From: Cylindrotheca closterium
Lineage: Eukaryota; Bacillariophyta; Bacillariophyceae; Bacillariales; Bacillariaceae
Direction: 5' to 3'
NCBI GenBank assembly: GCA_933822405.4
Contig: CAKOGP040000447.1
Span: 1-63,717 of the forward strand
Length of the DNA: 63,717 nt
The position numbers and the translations under genes are program-made. A model generated the notes under the pieces. That model had not been told where the DNA came from and did not search any database. It was given only the letters and a program-made list of their open reading frames with translations. Positions 31,072 through 42,160 of the stretch are shown piece after piece (the stretch's first letter is position 1; every line of letters starts with the position of its first letter).

Positions 31072-33081
31072 ATGTTTTTGAGAAACAACTGTGCAATGAA
31101 AGGCATTGTCAATACTTTCTTTACTGCTTTCTTGATCCAATTCGACCCTTCTTTTGCTTCCGCTGCTGCCAGTACCTGTCCTCCTCCTATTACTACTAGT
31201 ACAATCATGTCTGATCTACCTCGTTGGGATTTGAGCAGTCGTTTTGGCTTTGCATCTCCGTTTGATGACAAGATTGACACCTTGTTGGAAACCATCAAGA
31301 CGGATGCCAAGAAATTCCGTGAGACTTATGAAAACAAGCTTGAGGAGAACTTGTACAAGGCAATTCAAGAATATGAGGCCATTAGTGTCCAAAAAGCCAC
31401 TATTGGCTCCTATCTTCACCTATCCTATGATACTCAATTGAACGACGACAAGCTGAAGAAGCGTCAGGGAGCCATTTCCCAAATCCAGTCGTCTATTGTG
31501 GGAGACTACTTGGAATGGTTCACCCTTGATTTGGCCTCCATCCCCACTGATACTATTTCGGATCTCAAAACGAAAACACCGGAATTGAGCAAGTACACTG
31601 CCTTTTTGGAGGAAGTGCAACGAAGCAAACCTCACGATTTGAGCAAGGAAGTGGAGCGAGCCTTGACAGTCCGGTCTCCCTACACTGGTACTCGTCCATT
31701 GGTTTCCTTTTTGGACAAGGAGCTTAGTATGATGAAGTTTGATTTGAAAGATGGAACTGATGAAGTCAATATGGAGGTTTTGCTTGGCAAGATGTCCTCC
31801 TCCAAGGATGCGACTACTCGAGCCACTTGCATGAAGGCACTCAACGATGGTCTTGGCAATACGGTTTCTCGAGTTGGGGCTCTCTCCCTTTCGGCAGTCG
31901 CTGGATCCTGGCTTATTGAAAACAAGGAACGATCCTACAAGGGATTGCGTACTCGACGCAACCTCGACAACAACTGTCCGGACGAAGTTGTTGATAGTTT
32001 GTTGGAGGCTGTTCGTTCAGATGGGGTGACTTACTGTAAGCGATACTATGCCATGAAGAAGATCATTCTCAAAGAAACCCAAGGTTTGGACACTTTCCGT
32101 TGGTCTGATCGTAACGCTCCCATTGATCTTTCCACCAACAAGGATGCTGGAGAAGAAAAGAAGGAGGAGGAAGACAAGATTTCGTGGCCCGAAGCTGTCA
32201 GTATGGTCGAACGTGGCTACCGCAAGTTCAGTCCACAAATGGCCGACTTGTTCATGGGTATGGTGAACGAAAAACGCATCGACGTGCCAGCGGTGGATCA
32301 CAAAAAGGGTGGTGCCTATTGTGCGGGAGTTGTTCCTGGAATCGGGCCCTTTCAACTATTGAACTTTGATGGATCCAAGAATGATGTTTCCACACTTGCC
32401 CACGAATCGGGTCATGGATGTCATGATATTCTAGCCTACAAGCAAGGTTACCTACAATACCATCCTCCTCTCACATTGGCTGAGACAGCTAGCATCTTTG
32501 GAGAAATGATCGTGTTTAGAGACTTGCTAGCTCTTACCAAGTCTCCACAAGAAAGATTGACCTTGTTGATGAGCAAGATTGATGATGTCATTAACAGTGT
32601 CGTTCGTCAATGTTCCTTTGATCGCTTTGAAGAACTTGCTCACAGTGCACGTGACAAGGGAGAACTCTCTTCCGAGGAGTTGGATGCCTTTTGGGCTCAA
32701 GCCATGGTTGAGTATTATGGCAAGGCAGGGAACGAGGGAGGCGACTCGCCATTTGATACCTATGAAGATACGACTCATTTGTGGAGCTATGTCCCACATT
32801 TTCACCATGTGCCTTTCTATGTATACAGCTATGCGTTTGCGGATTTGGTTGTCGGTAGTCTTTACAATAGTTTTCAAAAGAATCCCGATGGATTTGAGGA
32901 TCGTTTGATTGACTTATTGAGCGCTGGAGGCACCCGCGACTTTGCCACCGCCTTGGCTCCCTTTGGTTTGGATCCCACCAGCCCATCCTTTTGGAAGGAA
33001 GCATTGGAGGCTCATTTGGGAGCACTGCTGCAAGAAGCAGAGACTATTGCCAATGACTTGGGATACAGTGGTACCAAGTAG
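31072..33081 (+). CDS. pepF: Oligoendopeptidase F-type metallopeptidase (family M3B)
   Basis: The protein has 669 residues. The zinc site is His444-Glu445-x-x-His448 (HESGHGCHD) with the third ligand Glu471 in LAETASIFGE, the order fixed in M3 peptidases. PepF-type features include LDKELSMMKFD, DLFMGMVNEKRIDVP, KKGGAYCAG and the C-terminal HVPFYVYSYAFADLVVGSLY. Family members cut short peptides in the cytosol or organelles, often those left from presequence breakdown. The first 45 residues contain a hydrophobic stretch (TFFTAFLIQFDPSFASAAAS) that could be a signal or organelle presequence; the body could also start at MSDLPRWDL (31207). A long acidic insertion GEEKKEEEDK lies near residue 363-372. 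Its proximal promoter overlaps the duplicated segment C. Confidence 0.93.
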   Translation: MFLRNNCAMKGIVNTFFTAFLIQFDPSFASAAASTCPPPITTSTIMSDLPRWDLSSRFGFASPFDDKIDTLLETIKTDAKKFRETYENKLEENLYKAIQEYEAISVQKATIGSYLHLSYDTQLNDDKLKKRQGAISQIQSSIVGDYLEWFTLDLASIPTDTISDLKTKTPELSKYTAFLEEVQRSKPHDLSKEVERALTVRSPYTGTRPLVSFLDKELSMMKFDLKDGTDEVNMEVLLGKMSSSKDATTRATCMKALNDGLGNTVSRVGALSLSAVAGSWLIENKERSYKGLRTRRNLDNNCPDEVVDSLLEAVRSDGVTYCKRYYAMKKIILKETQGLDTFRWSDRNAPIDLSTNKDAGEEKKEEEDKISWPEAVSMVERGYRKFSPQMADLFMGMVNEKRIDVPAVDHKKGGAYCAGVVPGIGPFQLLNFDGSKNDVSTLAHESGHGCHDILAYKQGYLQYHPPLTLAETASIFGEMIVFRDLLALTKSPQERLTLLMSKIDDVINSVVRQCSFDRFEELAHSARDKGELSSEELDAFWAQAMVEYYGKAGNEGGDSPFDTYEDTTHLWSYVPHFHHVPFYVYSYAFADLVVGSLYNSFQKNPDGFEDRLIDLLSAGGTRDFATALAPFGLDPTSPSFWKEALEAHLGALLQEAETIANDLGYSGTK

Positions 33082-33379
33082 ATGTCTATCTATTGTTATA
33101 ATTGCTGCCAGTAAGCAACGTTGTAGACATGAATTGTTGAATCATCGTCTTTTGGTTCCATCTTCCATCGGTGACCAGAAAAGCAGTACGAGTAGAGTGT
33201 AGTGTGTAGATAGATCCCGGAAGAATGGACATGATTTGAATGAAGACTGGATTTGATTACTTCGACCCCTTGGAACTTCGACTCATTTATTTTTTGTCAG
33301 CGATGATGTCCTACCGGTATTATTATACTGCGGCACCGCCCTCTATTGTCATTCCAAAGCGTAGGCAGACTCAGGCAAG

Positions 33380-33959
33380 ATGGTTTCTAGATTCCTCACC
33401 ATCCTCCTCGTCTCTGTCGCACTCCAATACGCTGCGGGTTTATCTCCAGTGTCTCTTTTTGGAACGAGCAAGGCACAACGGGTGGACATTGACTTTGCCT
33501 CCTCCAACGAAGACAGCACAGACACATCAAATGCCTGCGAATCCCGTAGGATCTTCCTGTCGGCAGCCGCCATGCAAATATGCCTCCTAGGGGCAACTTC
33601 TCCAGCAAAAGCTGCTGCAGATGGAGCAACAGTATACAAGAGTGGCAAGGCTCCCATTGTTCCAGGCCAGAAACCAAAAGACAAGAGTGATGTCAAAGGA
33701 ACCCGCAAGGACCCTGACTTCTTGCGATCTATCGCCGACTGCCGCAACCAATGCCAGAGTTCCAACGGCCCTGATGGTTTTGCCAAGGCCAAGGAAGACT
33801 GTCTCTCGGAATGTCAGGATATTTGCTGCACGACATACGAACAATGGTAAGGCATTTTTATGAAATGACTGACTCGTTACATTTCAAGCTTCCTTTCATT
33901 TTCTAATCAACTTACTTTTTTACGGCCATAGCACCTTCAACATTGTTCCAAGACTGTAA
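33380..33959 (+). CDS. Probable thylakoid-lumen Cys-rich protein, two exons, twin CX3C
   Basis: Exons are 33380-33846 and 33932-33959; the 85-bp GT-AG intron (33847-33931) splits a Cys codon. Without it the frame stops at once, whereas splicing adds CTFNIVPRL. The 164-residue precursor has three targeting parts: a signal peptide ending YAAG before LSPV, a transit region, then Arg56-Arg57 (ESRRIFLSAAAM) with a hydrophobic helix ending PAKAAA, which is a twin-arginine lumen signal. The mature part (from about 80) has seven Cys: Cys121, 125, 141, 145, 149, 150 and 156, in the order CX3C-X15-CX3C-X3-CC-X5-C. A twin CX3C pattern resembles the helix-loop-helix of small Tim chaperones, but here the predicted compartment is the lumen. 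The function is unknown; disulfide bonding is likely. Confidence 0.8.
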
Positions 33960-34180
33960 TACCTTTTTCGAAACTTGCTATATTTGGGATGCCTCGGTTC
34001 CATTCAATTGGATAACTCACCAGATGCTACGTGGTTGATAGACTCAGACAATCATGCTTTTAAAATTAATATTTTTAAAAACCAATATATACATTACCAA
34101 TATATATTGTAGCACGCACACTCGATGCAGTAGTGACCTATAAAGAAGGATTATACTATGATGTGCAATAGAGAACTTAG
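33960..34180. other. Short intergenic region between convergent genes
   Basis: Holds a short AT-rich inverted repeat near 34070-34105 (ATTTTTAAAAACCAATATATA and similar). Nothing more is seen. Confidence 0.4.
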
Positions 34181-36494
34181 TTAGATGGTGATGGTTCGCT
34201 TCTCGACTATGGGAACGTATTCAGGATAATACATTTTCCGAGCCACAAATTCGTTCAGATCCTTGGCATCTTCAGCAGAAATCTTCGTGGCTAATCCATC
34301 CCGCATGGCTTCTTCGATGACTGCCACGGCAATCTTGTGGGAGACCATGCGAATCTTGGAGATATGAGGGAAGACTTGTCCCCTTGCCAAGTCTTCTTCG
34401 GGAACACATTCGGCTAGTGCCTTGGCGGCAATGTACAACATGCGGTCACTGACTTTCTTAGCTCCACAGAGTGTAGCTCCCAATCCCACACCTGGGAAGA
34501 CATACACTGTTTTGTAGAAAAGAAGGGGGGGGAAATAGACGGAGTTGAAGAGTTAGGAGGATGTTCCTAGCAGGTGTAAAACAATGATGAGACAACCAAT
34601 CGTCACGTACTGTTGTTGCACTGAGAAGTATAGTAGGTCTTTCCATCCACCATTTCCACTGGATCAAATGGAGATCCAGAAGCAAAGATACATTTTCCAT
34701 CTGTCCATTCAAAGGCCTGTTCAGCAGTACATTCGGCCTTGACGGTGGGGTTGGAAAGTGGGAAAATGATAGGTCGCTCGACACCTGCTGCCAATTCGCG
34801 AACAAACTCTTCATTGAACAGCCCACCAACAGCAGTGACACCCAACACAATGGTAGGCTTGTGCTTCTTGGCGACATCCACAATGGACATGCCGTCGTCT
34901 TCGGCGCGTGCGAATGGTTTTGTTTCGGGGGTGAGCTTCCCTACTCTTTCTTCACCGATGAGTCTGTTTTGATGTCGGAATAAATTGAATGAAGAATAAT
35001 ACAGTGAGTGGGAGAAATGGCATTGAATGATAGGCAATTATGGTAGAGAGGAACCAGAAGCAACGAATTTCTGCTTCTGGCATGCGACAATTCAGATGCA
35101 TTTCAAACAACAAGATCACAACTTACCCGTGTTGGTCACAAATGAAAAAGGAATCCTTGGCTTGCTGTTCGGTGTATCCTTGCTCGAGCATGGCACCATA
35201 CAAAACTTGAGCAATTCCAATTCCAGCACTTCCAGCCCCGACGATTAGAATACGCTGATCACCTAATGAAGTCACCTCTTCGCCCTTGGCACGAATGGCC
35301 CCAAGCAAACCAGCCAATGTGGTGGCACCTGTTCCCTGGATATCATCATTGAAGCAAAGATGCTCGTTGCGGTATTTGTCCAACAGACGCTGGGCAACAG
35401 AGGAGTCAAAATCTTCAAATTGGACCAAAACATTTGGCCAGCGGTAGCGGACCGCTTCCATGAATTCATCCACTAGGTGATAGTATTCTGGTCCTCGTAG
35501 ACGAGGCTTTTGGGCACCCAAGTAGAATTCATCTTCCAAGAGCTCTTTGTTGTCGGTTCCGACGTCCAAGACAACTGGCAACACACGGTGTGGAGCAATT
35601 CCACCAGCGGCACAGTACTATCAGACGAGGGGCACACGGAACAGCGCGAGAGGTGAAATGTAAGTATCATCGAACTCAACATATATGCGTCCTGCATGAT
35701 AAATCTTCTTGTTGCTAGCTACGTACCAATGACAGTTTACCAACTGGAATACCCATTCCATTGGCACCCAAGTCACCCAAACCCAAAATGCGAGAGCCAT
35801 CTGTTACCACAATCACGTGGACATCAGGCTGGGGCCAGTTGTACACCATGGCTGCCATGTGGCCACGATCCTCTTCGGAAAAATACATACCACGAGGTCT
35901 TCGGAAGCGGGAAGAATGTTCTTGGCAGGCTTGGCCGACGGTGGGAGTGTAAATCAAAGGCGCCATTTCCTCCATATGATCAACTAGGACGCGGTGATAC
36001 AATGTTTCATTGCGATCATGCAGATCTTCCAACATGATATTCTTGCGAATATTGGAATCCAAATCGCGCAGTGTAATGAGGAAGCGGTCAATTTGTTTGT
36101 GAATGTTCATGATACGATGTGGCAGCAAACCACGTAGTCTCAGACGATCCCTTTCTCCGTTCTTAAAGGCTGTTCCTTTACTGTATAATGGGTTGGTCAA
36201 AATATCAGATCCACGGACCGAAATCTGAAGGGGAGACATAAAGTTGCGTCGGCATCCCTCCCATTCTCCTTCATCAGGGACTTGTTCTGGGACTTCCCAT
36301 GGTGAAACTTTGACATCCATGGCATCATCTTCCTCTGTAGGAAGGGTGGCAAAGAATCGGGTTGCGGCGACAGGAGACGACGTGGGCGATGACGATGTCG
36401 TTACTACAGCCGCTTTCTGACTATTCCTTTTCCAGGAATTGGAGGCATTTCCTCTGTATCTCGTCGCCAAGACGCGGGCAGACGACGACAGCAT
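34181..36494 (-). CDS. NAD(P)-dependent malic enzyme, four exons, probably mitochondrial
   Basis: Exons (minus strand) are 35727-36494, 35127-35617, 34611-34963 and 34181-34506, with GT-AG introns of 109, 163 and 104 bp. The joins keep the frame and give 645 residues. The enzyme decarboxylates malate to pyruvate with reduction of NAD(P). Recognisable parts are RGLLPHRI, LIYTPTVGQACQEHS (about 180-195, with the catalytic Tyr), LGLGDLGANGMGIPVGK, CFNDDIQGTGA (metal-binding Asp pair), ILIVGAGSAGIGIA (about 380, the dinucleotide fold), and PGVGLGATLC. The first 50 residues are Arg/Ser-rich and acid-free until ATLPTEEDD, typical of a mitochondrial presequence. NAD or NADP preference is not decided here. 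A perfect TGACGTCA lies 177 bases upstream of the ATG. Confidence 0.97.
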
Positions 36495-36670
36495 GATACA
36501 ATTTCGGTTGCTTTGCTTTTCGGCTCGCCTCTGATTTCGTGTATCCTCCTCTTACCTACCGGCTATGTTGTTCAAGGGGATTATGAAGTCGAACAAGACA
36601 ACGTGACCTTTGCTTGAATTGAAATTTCAATTCTGTCGAGGTCTACACCGTATACACAACGTTCTTGTTG

Positions 36671-36678
36671 TGACGTCA
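36671..36678. promoter_or_regulatory. TGACGTCA palindrome upstream of malic enzyme
   Basis: A perfect CRE-type palindrome lies 177 bp upstream of the malic enzyme start. TGACGT-type elements bound by bZIP factors are known as CO2/cAMP-responsive in a model pennate diatom. Relevance here is inference. Confidence 0.4.
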
Positions 36679-36936
36679 TCGCTGCAAAAAAAGGGTTACG
36701 ACTTTGATTGAGTCGTCGTTGTCGGATTGTTGACACAAGCGATCAAATCAATTATAGAAGTTAATACGCAAAACCCCATAATAAGCCAAACACACGTGTA
36801 GACTGCAGTCAGTGGACGATGAACCCAATCAATCGCATTTTATTGTGGGCGCATTCTCGACGAGATCATGATCAGTTTCAAATAAACGAAACCGAAGCTT
36901 TGGGCGCTCGATGATCAACCATGCAGCATTATAAAC

Positions 36937-37580
36937 ATGCGCCAAAAGGGCGCCAACACCAACGAAGAGTTCATCAACTAGCTCAGGAGAGAAATAGAGG
37001 TCTACAAGAAGCTCAGCGGCCTTTGATTTTAATGGACAAAGTGCCTAGAAAAGCAGATGGAGGAAGCGGTCGCGAACACCAAGGCAATGAAATTCTTCAT
37101 GACTTCGGAAGAGGAATTGGAAGAAAGACGAGTGCAAAGGGAGGTACTCCAAGAAAAGATCATCGAAATGGCGATCCTGAACAGAGCTGACAAGAGAAGC
37201 GGTTCGGGAGTCTCCAAATCGAGTTGCCAAGTGCGTACTTGCTGGGACAAGATCAGTACCCAAAGACTGTAGCAGCAGCCTCGAACCTCCTTGACAACTA
37301 TAAACAAGATTGAGTCAAAAATTGCCCGTCCGAAAATGGAAGGCCCCCTAATCCTAATAGGACCATGCAAAGAACTGGAAGTGGAACGATAGTCGGAATT
37401 CCATCGGTGGCTTTCGCGCAGACTTCGGGAGGCGATTGTGTTATTTTTATTTTTCTCCAAGGAACCAACAACTCCTTCAAACCACACATCTCGTGTCATC
37501 TATGTGGGATCAAGGGTCATTTGAAAAGTCATTGCCCAGTGGCAGTGGACCAGGATGGGACAAAGATCACGGAATGACAA
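36937..37580 (+). pseudogene. LTR-retrotransposon gag relic with CCHC zinc knuckle
   Basis: Joined across stops and frame changes, the plus strand reads as a gag protein. First comes NTNEEFIN, a stop, then LRREIEVYKKLSGL, two stops, and a long helix MEEAVANTKAMKFFMTSEEE. A frame change follows and the next part is RFGSLQIELPSAYLLGQDQY. After another frame change there is a segment with SVAFAQTSGG and the zinc knuckle CHLCGIKGHLKSHC at about 37484-37530. This matches the order in gag proteins of diatom LTR elements. No protease, integrase or reverse transcriptase follows and no LTR was seen. It is a dead fragment. Confidence 0.65.
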
Positions 37581-38055
37581 AAGGGGAGGTTAATGGACCC
37601 CTGCTAGTGGACTAGAGGGAGTCTGCGCTGGATCAATTTACTATTGAACTAGCACAACGCAACTCGTATCAACTCAAACAGTATTCTCCTCGACAACGAG
37701 TCTGTCCATTGACAATATTTTTCGTGACGCCGAGTTGATAATTGATGTTGCGGCTATGCTAACTGATGGAGAAGTGTCAAGTCAGCGCGGCACTGGCGCC
37801 GGCACTCGTGACACTGACCAAAAGGGACTGTTTGGAGATCATGGAGTGTGGTTTAGTTGGCAATACTGAGCCAATATATACTGTCACTTATTTGGCTTCA
37901 CACTCAATGTGCCATTCTTGCCTAAGGTATATATGTGAAAACATACAAGACCTCTCTGTACAATGCATCATTCAAAACCGACATCACTACATATCTTTAT
38001 ACAAAAATACTGTATAGTATGACTGCAGAACACATGCACCATCCACTTCAACTCT
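37581..38055. other. Intergenic, no gene seen
   Basis: No convincing frame, repeat or RNA feature was recognised between the gag relic and the SDR pseudogene. Confidence 0.5.
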
Positions 38056-38951
38056 TTACTTTGTGAACTCTTTGTTGACCAATCCCAAGATAGTGCCATA
38101 GAAGTAGCGCGACATAAATCGCAGCTGCGAGGATTGACCTGGATTGATTTCATCCTCGCCCTTGTCAAGGCCAATTCGGACGGCAGCTAGTAGCTGGTCG
38201 ACTGGCATTGCATCAAAGTCTTTGTTGGTATCCATATGTGCTGTCATGGGAGTTTCGACCAAAGGAGGCAACAATTCAATCACCTTGATGTTGGTCTTTG
38301 ACAACTGGTATCATAGACTCTATGTGCAAGAGTGCAAAAAAGCCTTGGAAGCACAGTAGACAGGCATTTTTGCGTATGGAACATATGCTAAACCAGAAGA
38401 TACAATCATAAGTTGTGCATTGTCTTTCTTCTTGAGCATTGTCTTTCTTCTTGAGCATTGGGAGGAAGTAATGAACTCCATGAAGGACACCTTTGATATC
38501 GATATCAACTTCTTAGAATTGTGTACTGATTTTGTTTGTCTCATCCAGAAAATCAATGTCATGAGCGACTCCAGCATCTGATAGTTGTCAAAAGTGCGAG
38601 AAGATTGTGAGCGGAACGCTTGGTCGCTGTCTGACAATTGATTGGTGTCGGCCAGCCATATCACTTACTGTTGACGAGAAAGTCGACACCGCCCTTCTTC
38701 TCCATGGCATCGCGAAGCTTGATCATGTCATCATCCTTGGAGACATCACAGACAAATGGAGTGATATTTTCGTGCTCCTTTGCCGCTGCTTCAAGCTTGG
38801 ACTTGGTACGCCCGGTAATGACGACTTGAGCCCCATCCCGGGAAAAGCTCTTGGCCATTTCAAGACCAATTCCACTTCCTCCGCCGGTGATGACGATGAG
38901 CTTGCCACTGTAATCCACCTTCTTGCTACTGCTACTGAAAATACCTCCCAT
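38056..38951 (-). pseudogene. Short-chain dehydrogenase/reductase (SDR) pseudogene
   Basis: The 5' exon (about 38667-38951) is intact and typical: KLIVITGGGSGIGLEMAKSF (the NAD(P) glycine motif), VVITGRTKSKLE, FVCDVSKDD, VDFLVN. A GTAAGT donor follows at about 38663 and splices well to ATGCTGGAGTC (NAG-V). Downstream are GVLHGVHYFLPMLKKKDNA, IVSSG, and YCASKAF (the YxxxK active site), then NIKVIELLPPLVETPM. The gene is broken: a TAA after STQF (about 38514), a 19-bp direct duplication (TGCTCAAGAAGAAAGACAA, about 38417-38456) that shifts the frame, and two more stops (TAG, TGA) between HSCT and YQLSK. An intact parent probably exists elsewhere in the genome. The membrane-anchored-looking N-terminus (MGGIFSSSSKK) would be myristoylation-like if expressed. 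Confidence 0.85.
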
Positions 38952-38965
38952 GATTCTGTATTTAT

Positions 38966-39016
<51 letters not shown>
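38966..39016. repeat. (TTG)17 microsatellite
   Basis: Seventeen perfect TTG units lie immediately upstream of the SDR pseudogene start. The minus frame through it gives a spurious poly-Gln. Confidence 0.95.
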
Positions 39017-39019
<3 letters not shown>

Positions 39020-39337
39020 GCTCTTTGGTTGGAAAAGTGAAGTCGAATATATTACCGACAGTTCATATTCAAAGAAGCTCTTCGAACCACTCCAAAGCCA
39101 TCGTATTGCAGTCGCCCGTTCCCGGCCTGTCATCAATCGTCAACGACTGCAGAGTGTCATCAAACAAAAAATGATGTGTCTTAACGAATCATTGGATCAC
39201 ACATGCTGCTGACGACGGTCTGCAGCCTTGACACGTTTGCAGAAGTGTATCGACCATGTTTGACAACGATGAAGTTCATGATGGATGGATTTTGCTTGTC
39301 CGGCAGATGGGCAATACGGAAGTACGTGACCATTATA

Positions 39338-39556
39338 TTACGCGTCAGTACTAGGGATTTCTTGGCGCTGAACAAGTTCCTTCACATCTTCTCCTTTCTC
39401 CTGGAACTTATCAGAAAGTCCAAGGGTACGATAGATGGCATTCTTGGCATCACCACATGGAGGGCGCATCTGTCCAGGTGCAGGGGCAGGATACTTTGCA
39501 GCTGTGTCGGGTCCATTCCACTGGGGATCTGGAACACCAAGTCGGGTACTGGTACT
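39338..39556 (-). pseudogene. Possible last exon or fragment of an unknown gene
   Basis: A minus-strand frame without a Met, bounded by TGA at 39557-39559 and TAA at 39338-39340, reads PDPQWNGPDTAAKYPAPAPG, then CGDAKNAIYRTLGLSDKF and ends KELVQRQEIPSTDA. The composition looks like real protein and there are AG acceptors (for example before TGGAATGG) at its 5' side, but no upstream exon is convincing. It could be a terminal exon or a relic. I do not recognise it. Confidence 0.3.
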
Positions 39557-39807
39557 TCAACTGTATACAAGTACTAAAAGAGACGACAGTCTTCTTTTGG
39601 TCTTGCAAAAGGAACAGCGTCAAATAATGTAGATCAATGATCCCTAAGTATTCAGTATGGTTAAAAACCCCAAGGTGATGACCTCGTGAATTCCTGTGAT
39701 GTCCAAACCCTAAAGTACAGTTCATAGGTACTGGTAGCAGTCTATCCGATCATTATCTTCATCCATGAAAGTTTTGAAACCTCGTCATTACTTCGCATCA
39801 AGTAAAC

Positions 39808-42160
39808 ATGGGAGTAGAATGAAATGAAATTGAATCAATATCCTCAAGCAGTTTGGAACTTCCACCCACCCAAAATGAAGATAAGGAAGACGATCTAAAT
39901 GATGATGACGACGGCAATGGTGCTGAACATCAGAATGAATAAAATCATAGAGCATTGGATGGAGCCCCGCCTTGTCTTCCGACTGCACAAATTAATAGCA
40001 AAGCACTGAGTGACAAATTGAATGATAGGGATTGCCAACAGCACCAATTCAAGCAGAAATACATTCTTTGGGTATACCAGTGTCTACTCTGTATAGCAGT
40101 GCTTGTTTTGGCTGCGTTTGGATCGTGGTTTGGCTTGAGAAGAACCAACTCTTCAGCTGCGAGTGGGAGAATGACTACTTTGTCTCCAACTGGGGGTCCC
40201 TTTTCGATTCCTAATTCTACCAACCAAGATGTCCAGTTTGATCTGCCATCGGCAGAAGATTGTGCTGCTATTGCAAAAGGAGAGGAGATACAAGGTCAGG
40301 ACACAATGCCCATACAAAGATACCAGCTCAACCTGGATGTGACTCCTTTAATTCCCATATTTTTGAGTTTCTCAGTTGGTATTATTGAAGATTAAATCAG
40401 AGAGAAGCTTACTCCTGTGCTCACAGGATGCAATCAAGTTTTCCAAAGAAGCTTACGCCATGAGCAGTTGGTGCATCATCGCCATCTTGATGAAAATTCC
40501 TTGTTATTCTCGTATGCAATTGGAAATGTGGCGGTCGATGCTATCGGAGTTGAGGGGGGTCCATGCATGGGTGATGCCAATGACCCACTTTGCCATCGAG
40601 TCAGTGTTGAGCTTGGCATTGTGGTAAAGGCTACAACCGTGAAAATAAGACATATTTGCGGAACTTACCGCAGTCTTTGGTGGAGGAGGCTCTCTTACCG
40701 ATATGTTTGAAGTGGCTGGGATTTATGAAAGCTTGATCACTGTGAGCTTTGGACCGATTGATTCAACAGCGTTGCCGATAACTGAGCCAACCCCTTCATC
40801 AAAGCTTCCAACTACAGCATTTCCTACTCCATTTCCGACGCCCCAACCTTCTCCTTCTCCACCCCCAGGACCCACTTCACCTCCGACACCTAGACCAACT
40901 TTGACACCAGTCGCCCCGCCTACGCCTCGTCCCATGACTCCCCAACCGACTCCTTCGCCAGTTCCTAGACCCACTATATCTCCGACCATGCCGCTATTTT
41001 CAACTCCACCCACGCCGCTATCATCAACAATTCCATGTTTTCAAGCTAGCAAAGAGCTCTCTATTGCAGTTTGCAGCTGGTTTGAGGCTCCGCACTTAAG
41101 GGACTCAGTCGAGGCCAAGTATGGAGCAATGGGAGACTGGTGCTTTGGTGCACGTGTCACCAGTATGTGACTACTTTTCCATGGCCGTTCTACTTTCAAC
41201 GAGGATACTGGCATTGGCAACTGGGATGTTTCTTCCGTCACTGATATGTATGGGATGTTCTGGCAAGCAGCTTTCTTCCATCAAGACTTGTCATCATGGG
41301 ACGTTTCTTCTGTTGTTGACATGGGGTACATGTTCCGGGAAGCAACTGGCTTCAATCAAGACTTGTCATCATGGGATGTTTCTTCAGTGTCCAACATGGG
41401 GTACATGTTCCACCTCGCAGTTTCTTTCAACCAAGACTTGTCATTATGGGACGTTTCTTCAGTTACCCATATGCATGCGATGTTTGACGGGGCATATTCT
41501 TTTAACCAAGACTTGTCATCATGGGACGGTGACTGACATGCATTGGATGTTCCGCAACACAGGCTTCTTCAATCAAGACATATCAGCATGGAATGTTTCT
41601 TCTGTATCCAGCATGCATGGGATGTTCTGAAAAGCGGCTGCTTTCAGGCGAGACTTGTCATCATGGGACGTTTCTTCTGTCACCAATATGGCAGGATGTT
41701 TCATGATGCGGTTTTCAACCAAGACATCTCATCATGGGATGTTTCTTCCGTAACTGACATGGGGTACATGTTCCAGCTCGCAACAGCCTTCAATCAAGAC
41801 TTGTCATCATGGGATGTTTCTTCCGTCACCAATATGCGATGGATGTTCCAGGGCGCATCGGCTTTTAATCAAGACTTGTCAGGATGGGACGTTTCTTCTG
41901 TAACTGATATGGGGCACATGTTCCACACCGCAGAATCCTTCAACGGAGACATATCCTCATGGGATGTTCGCTCCTGTCGAAACATGCTTGCGATGTTCCT
42001 TGGAGCAACTTCCTTCAATAGTAACCTGTGTCCGTGGGGCACACGCCTTCCGAGCAATGCCAAAGTCAGTGCTATGCTTTTCAGCATTAGCTGCCCCTCA
42101 AAATCCAGCCCAGACCTGTCTTCCAATCCACCAGGACCATTTTGCCACTTTTGTATATAG
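39808..42160 (+). pseudogene. Membrane-anchored DUF285 (BspA-like) surface protein, disabled
   Basis: Order of parts: an acidic N-terminus (SSSSLELPPTQNEDKEDD), a TAA at about 39945, one TM helix (ILWVYQCLLCIAVLVLAAF, about 40066-40122), a decayed linker domain (40150-40700, frames shift at least twice), a Pro/Thr-rich stalk (PTPFPTPQPSPSPPPGPTSP and on, about 40780-41010), then a repeat array. The array has at least nine copies of an about 25-residue unit of the type MF-x-x-A-x-x-FNQDLSSWDVSSVT, the DUF285 or BspA-like leucine-rich-repeat relative. It ends with a Cys-containing cap (NLCPWGTRLP ... AMLFSISCPS). TGA at 41168-41170, an 8-bp loss near 41526, a TGA near 41629 and further indels near 41690 break the frame. 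Such proteins are surface or adhesion-like in other organisms. This one is not functional as it stands. Confidence 0.85.

Noticed and set aside
38723..39136. Minus-strand ORF with a long poly-Gln run
   Set aside because: It is the reading of a (TTG)17 microsatellite joined to antisense of the SDR exon, not a protein gene.
40723..41013. Gly/Val-rich minus ORF
   Set aside because: Shadow of the Pro/Thr-rich stalk of the DUF285 pseudogene on the plus strand.
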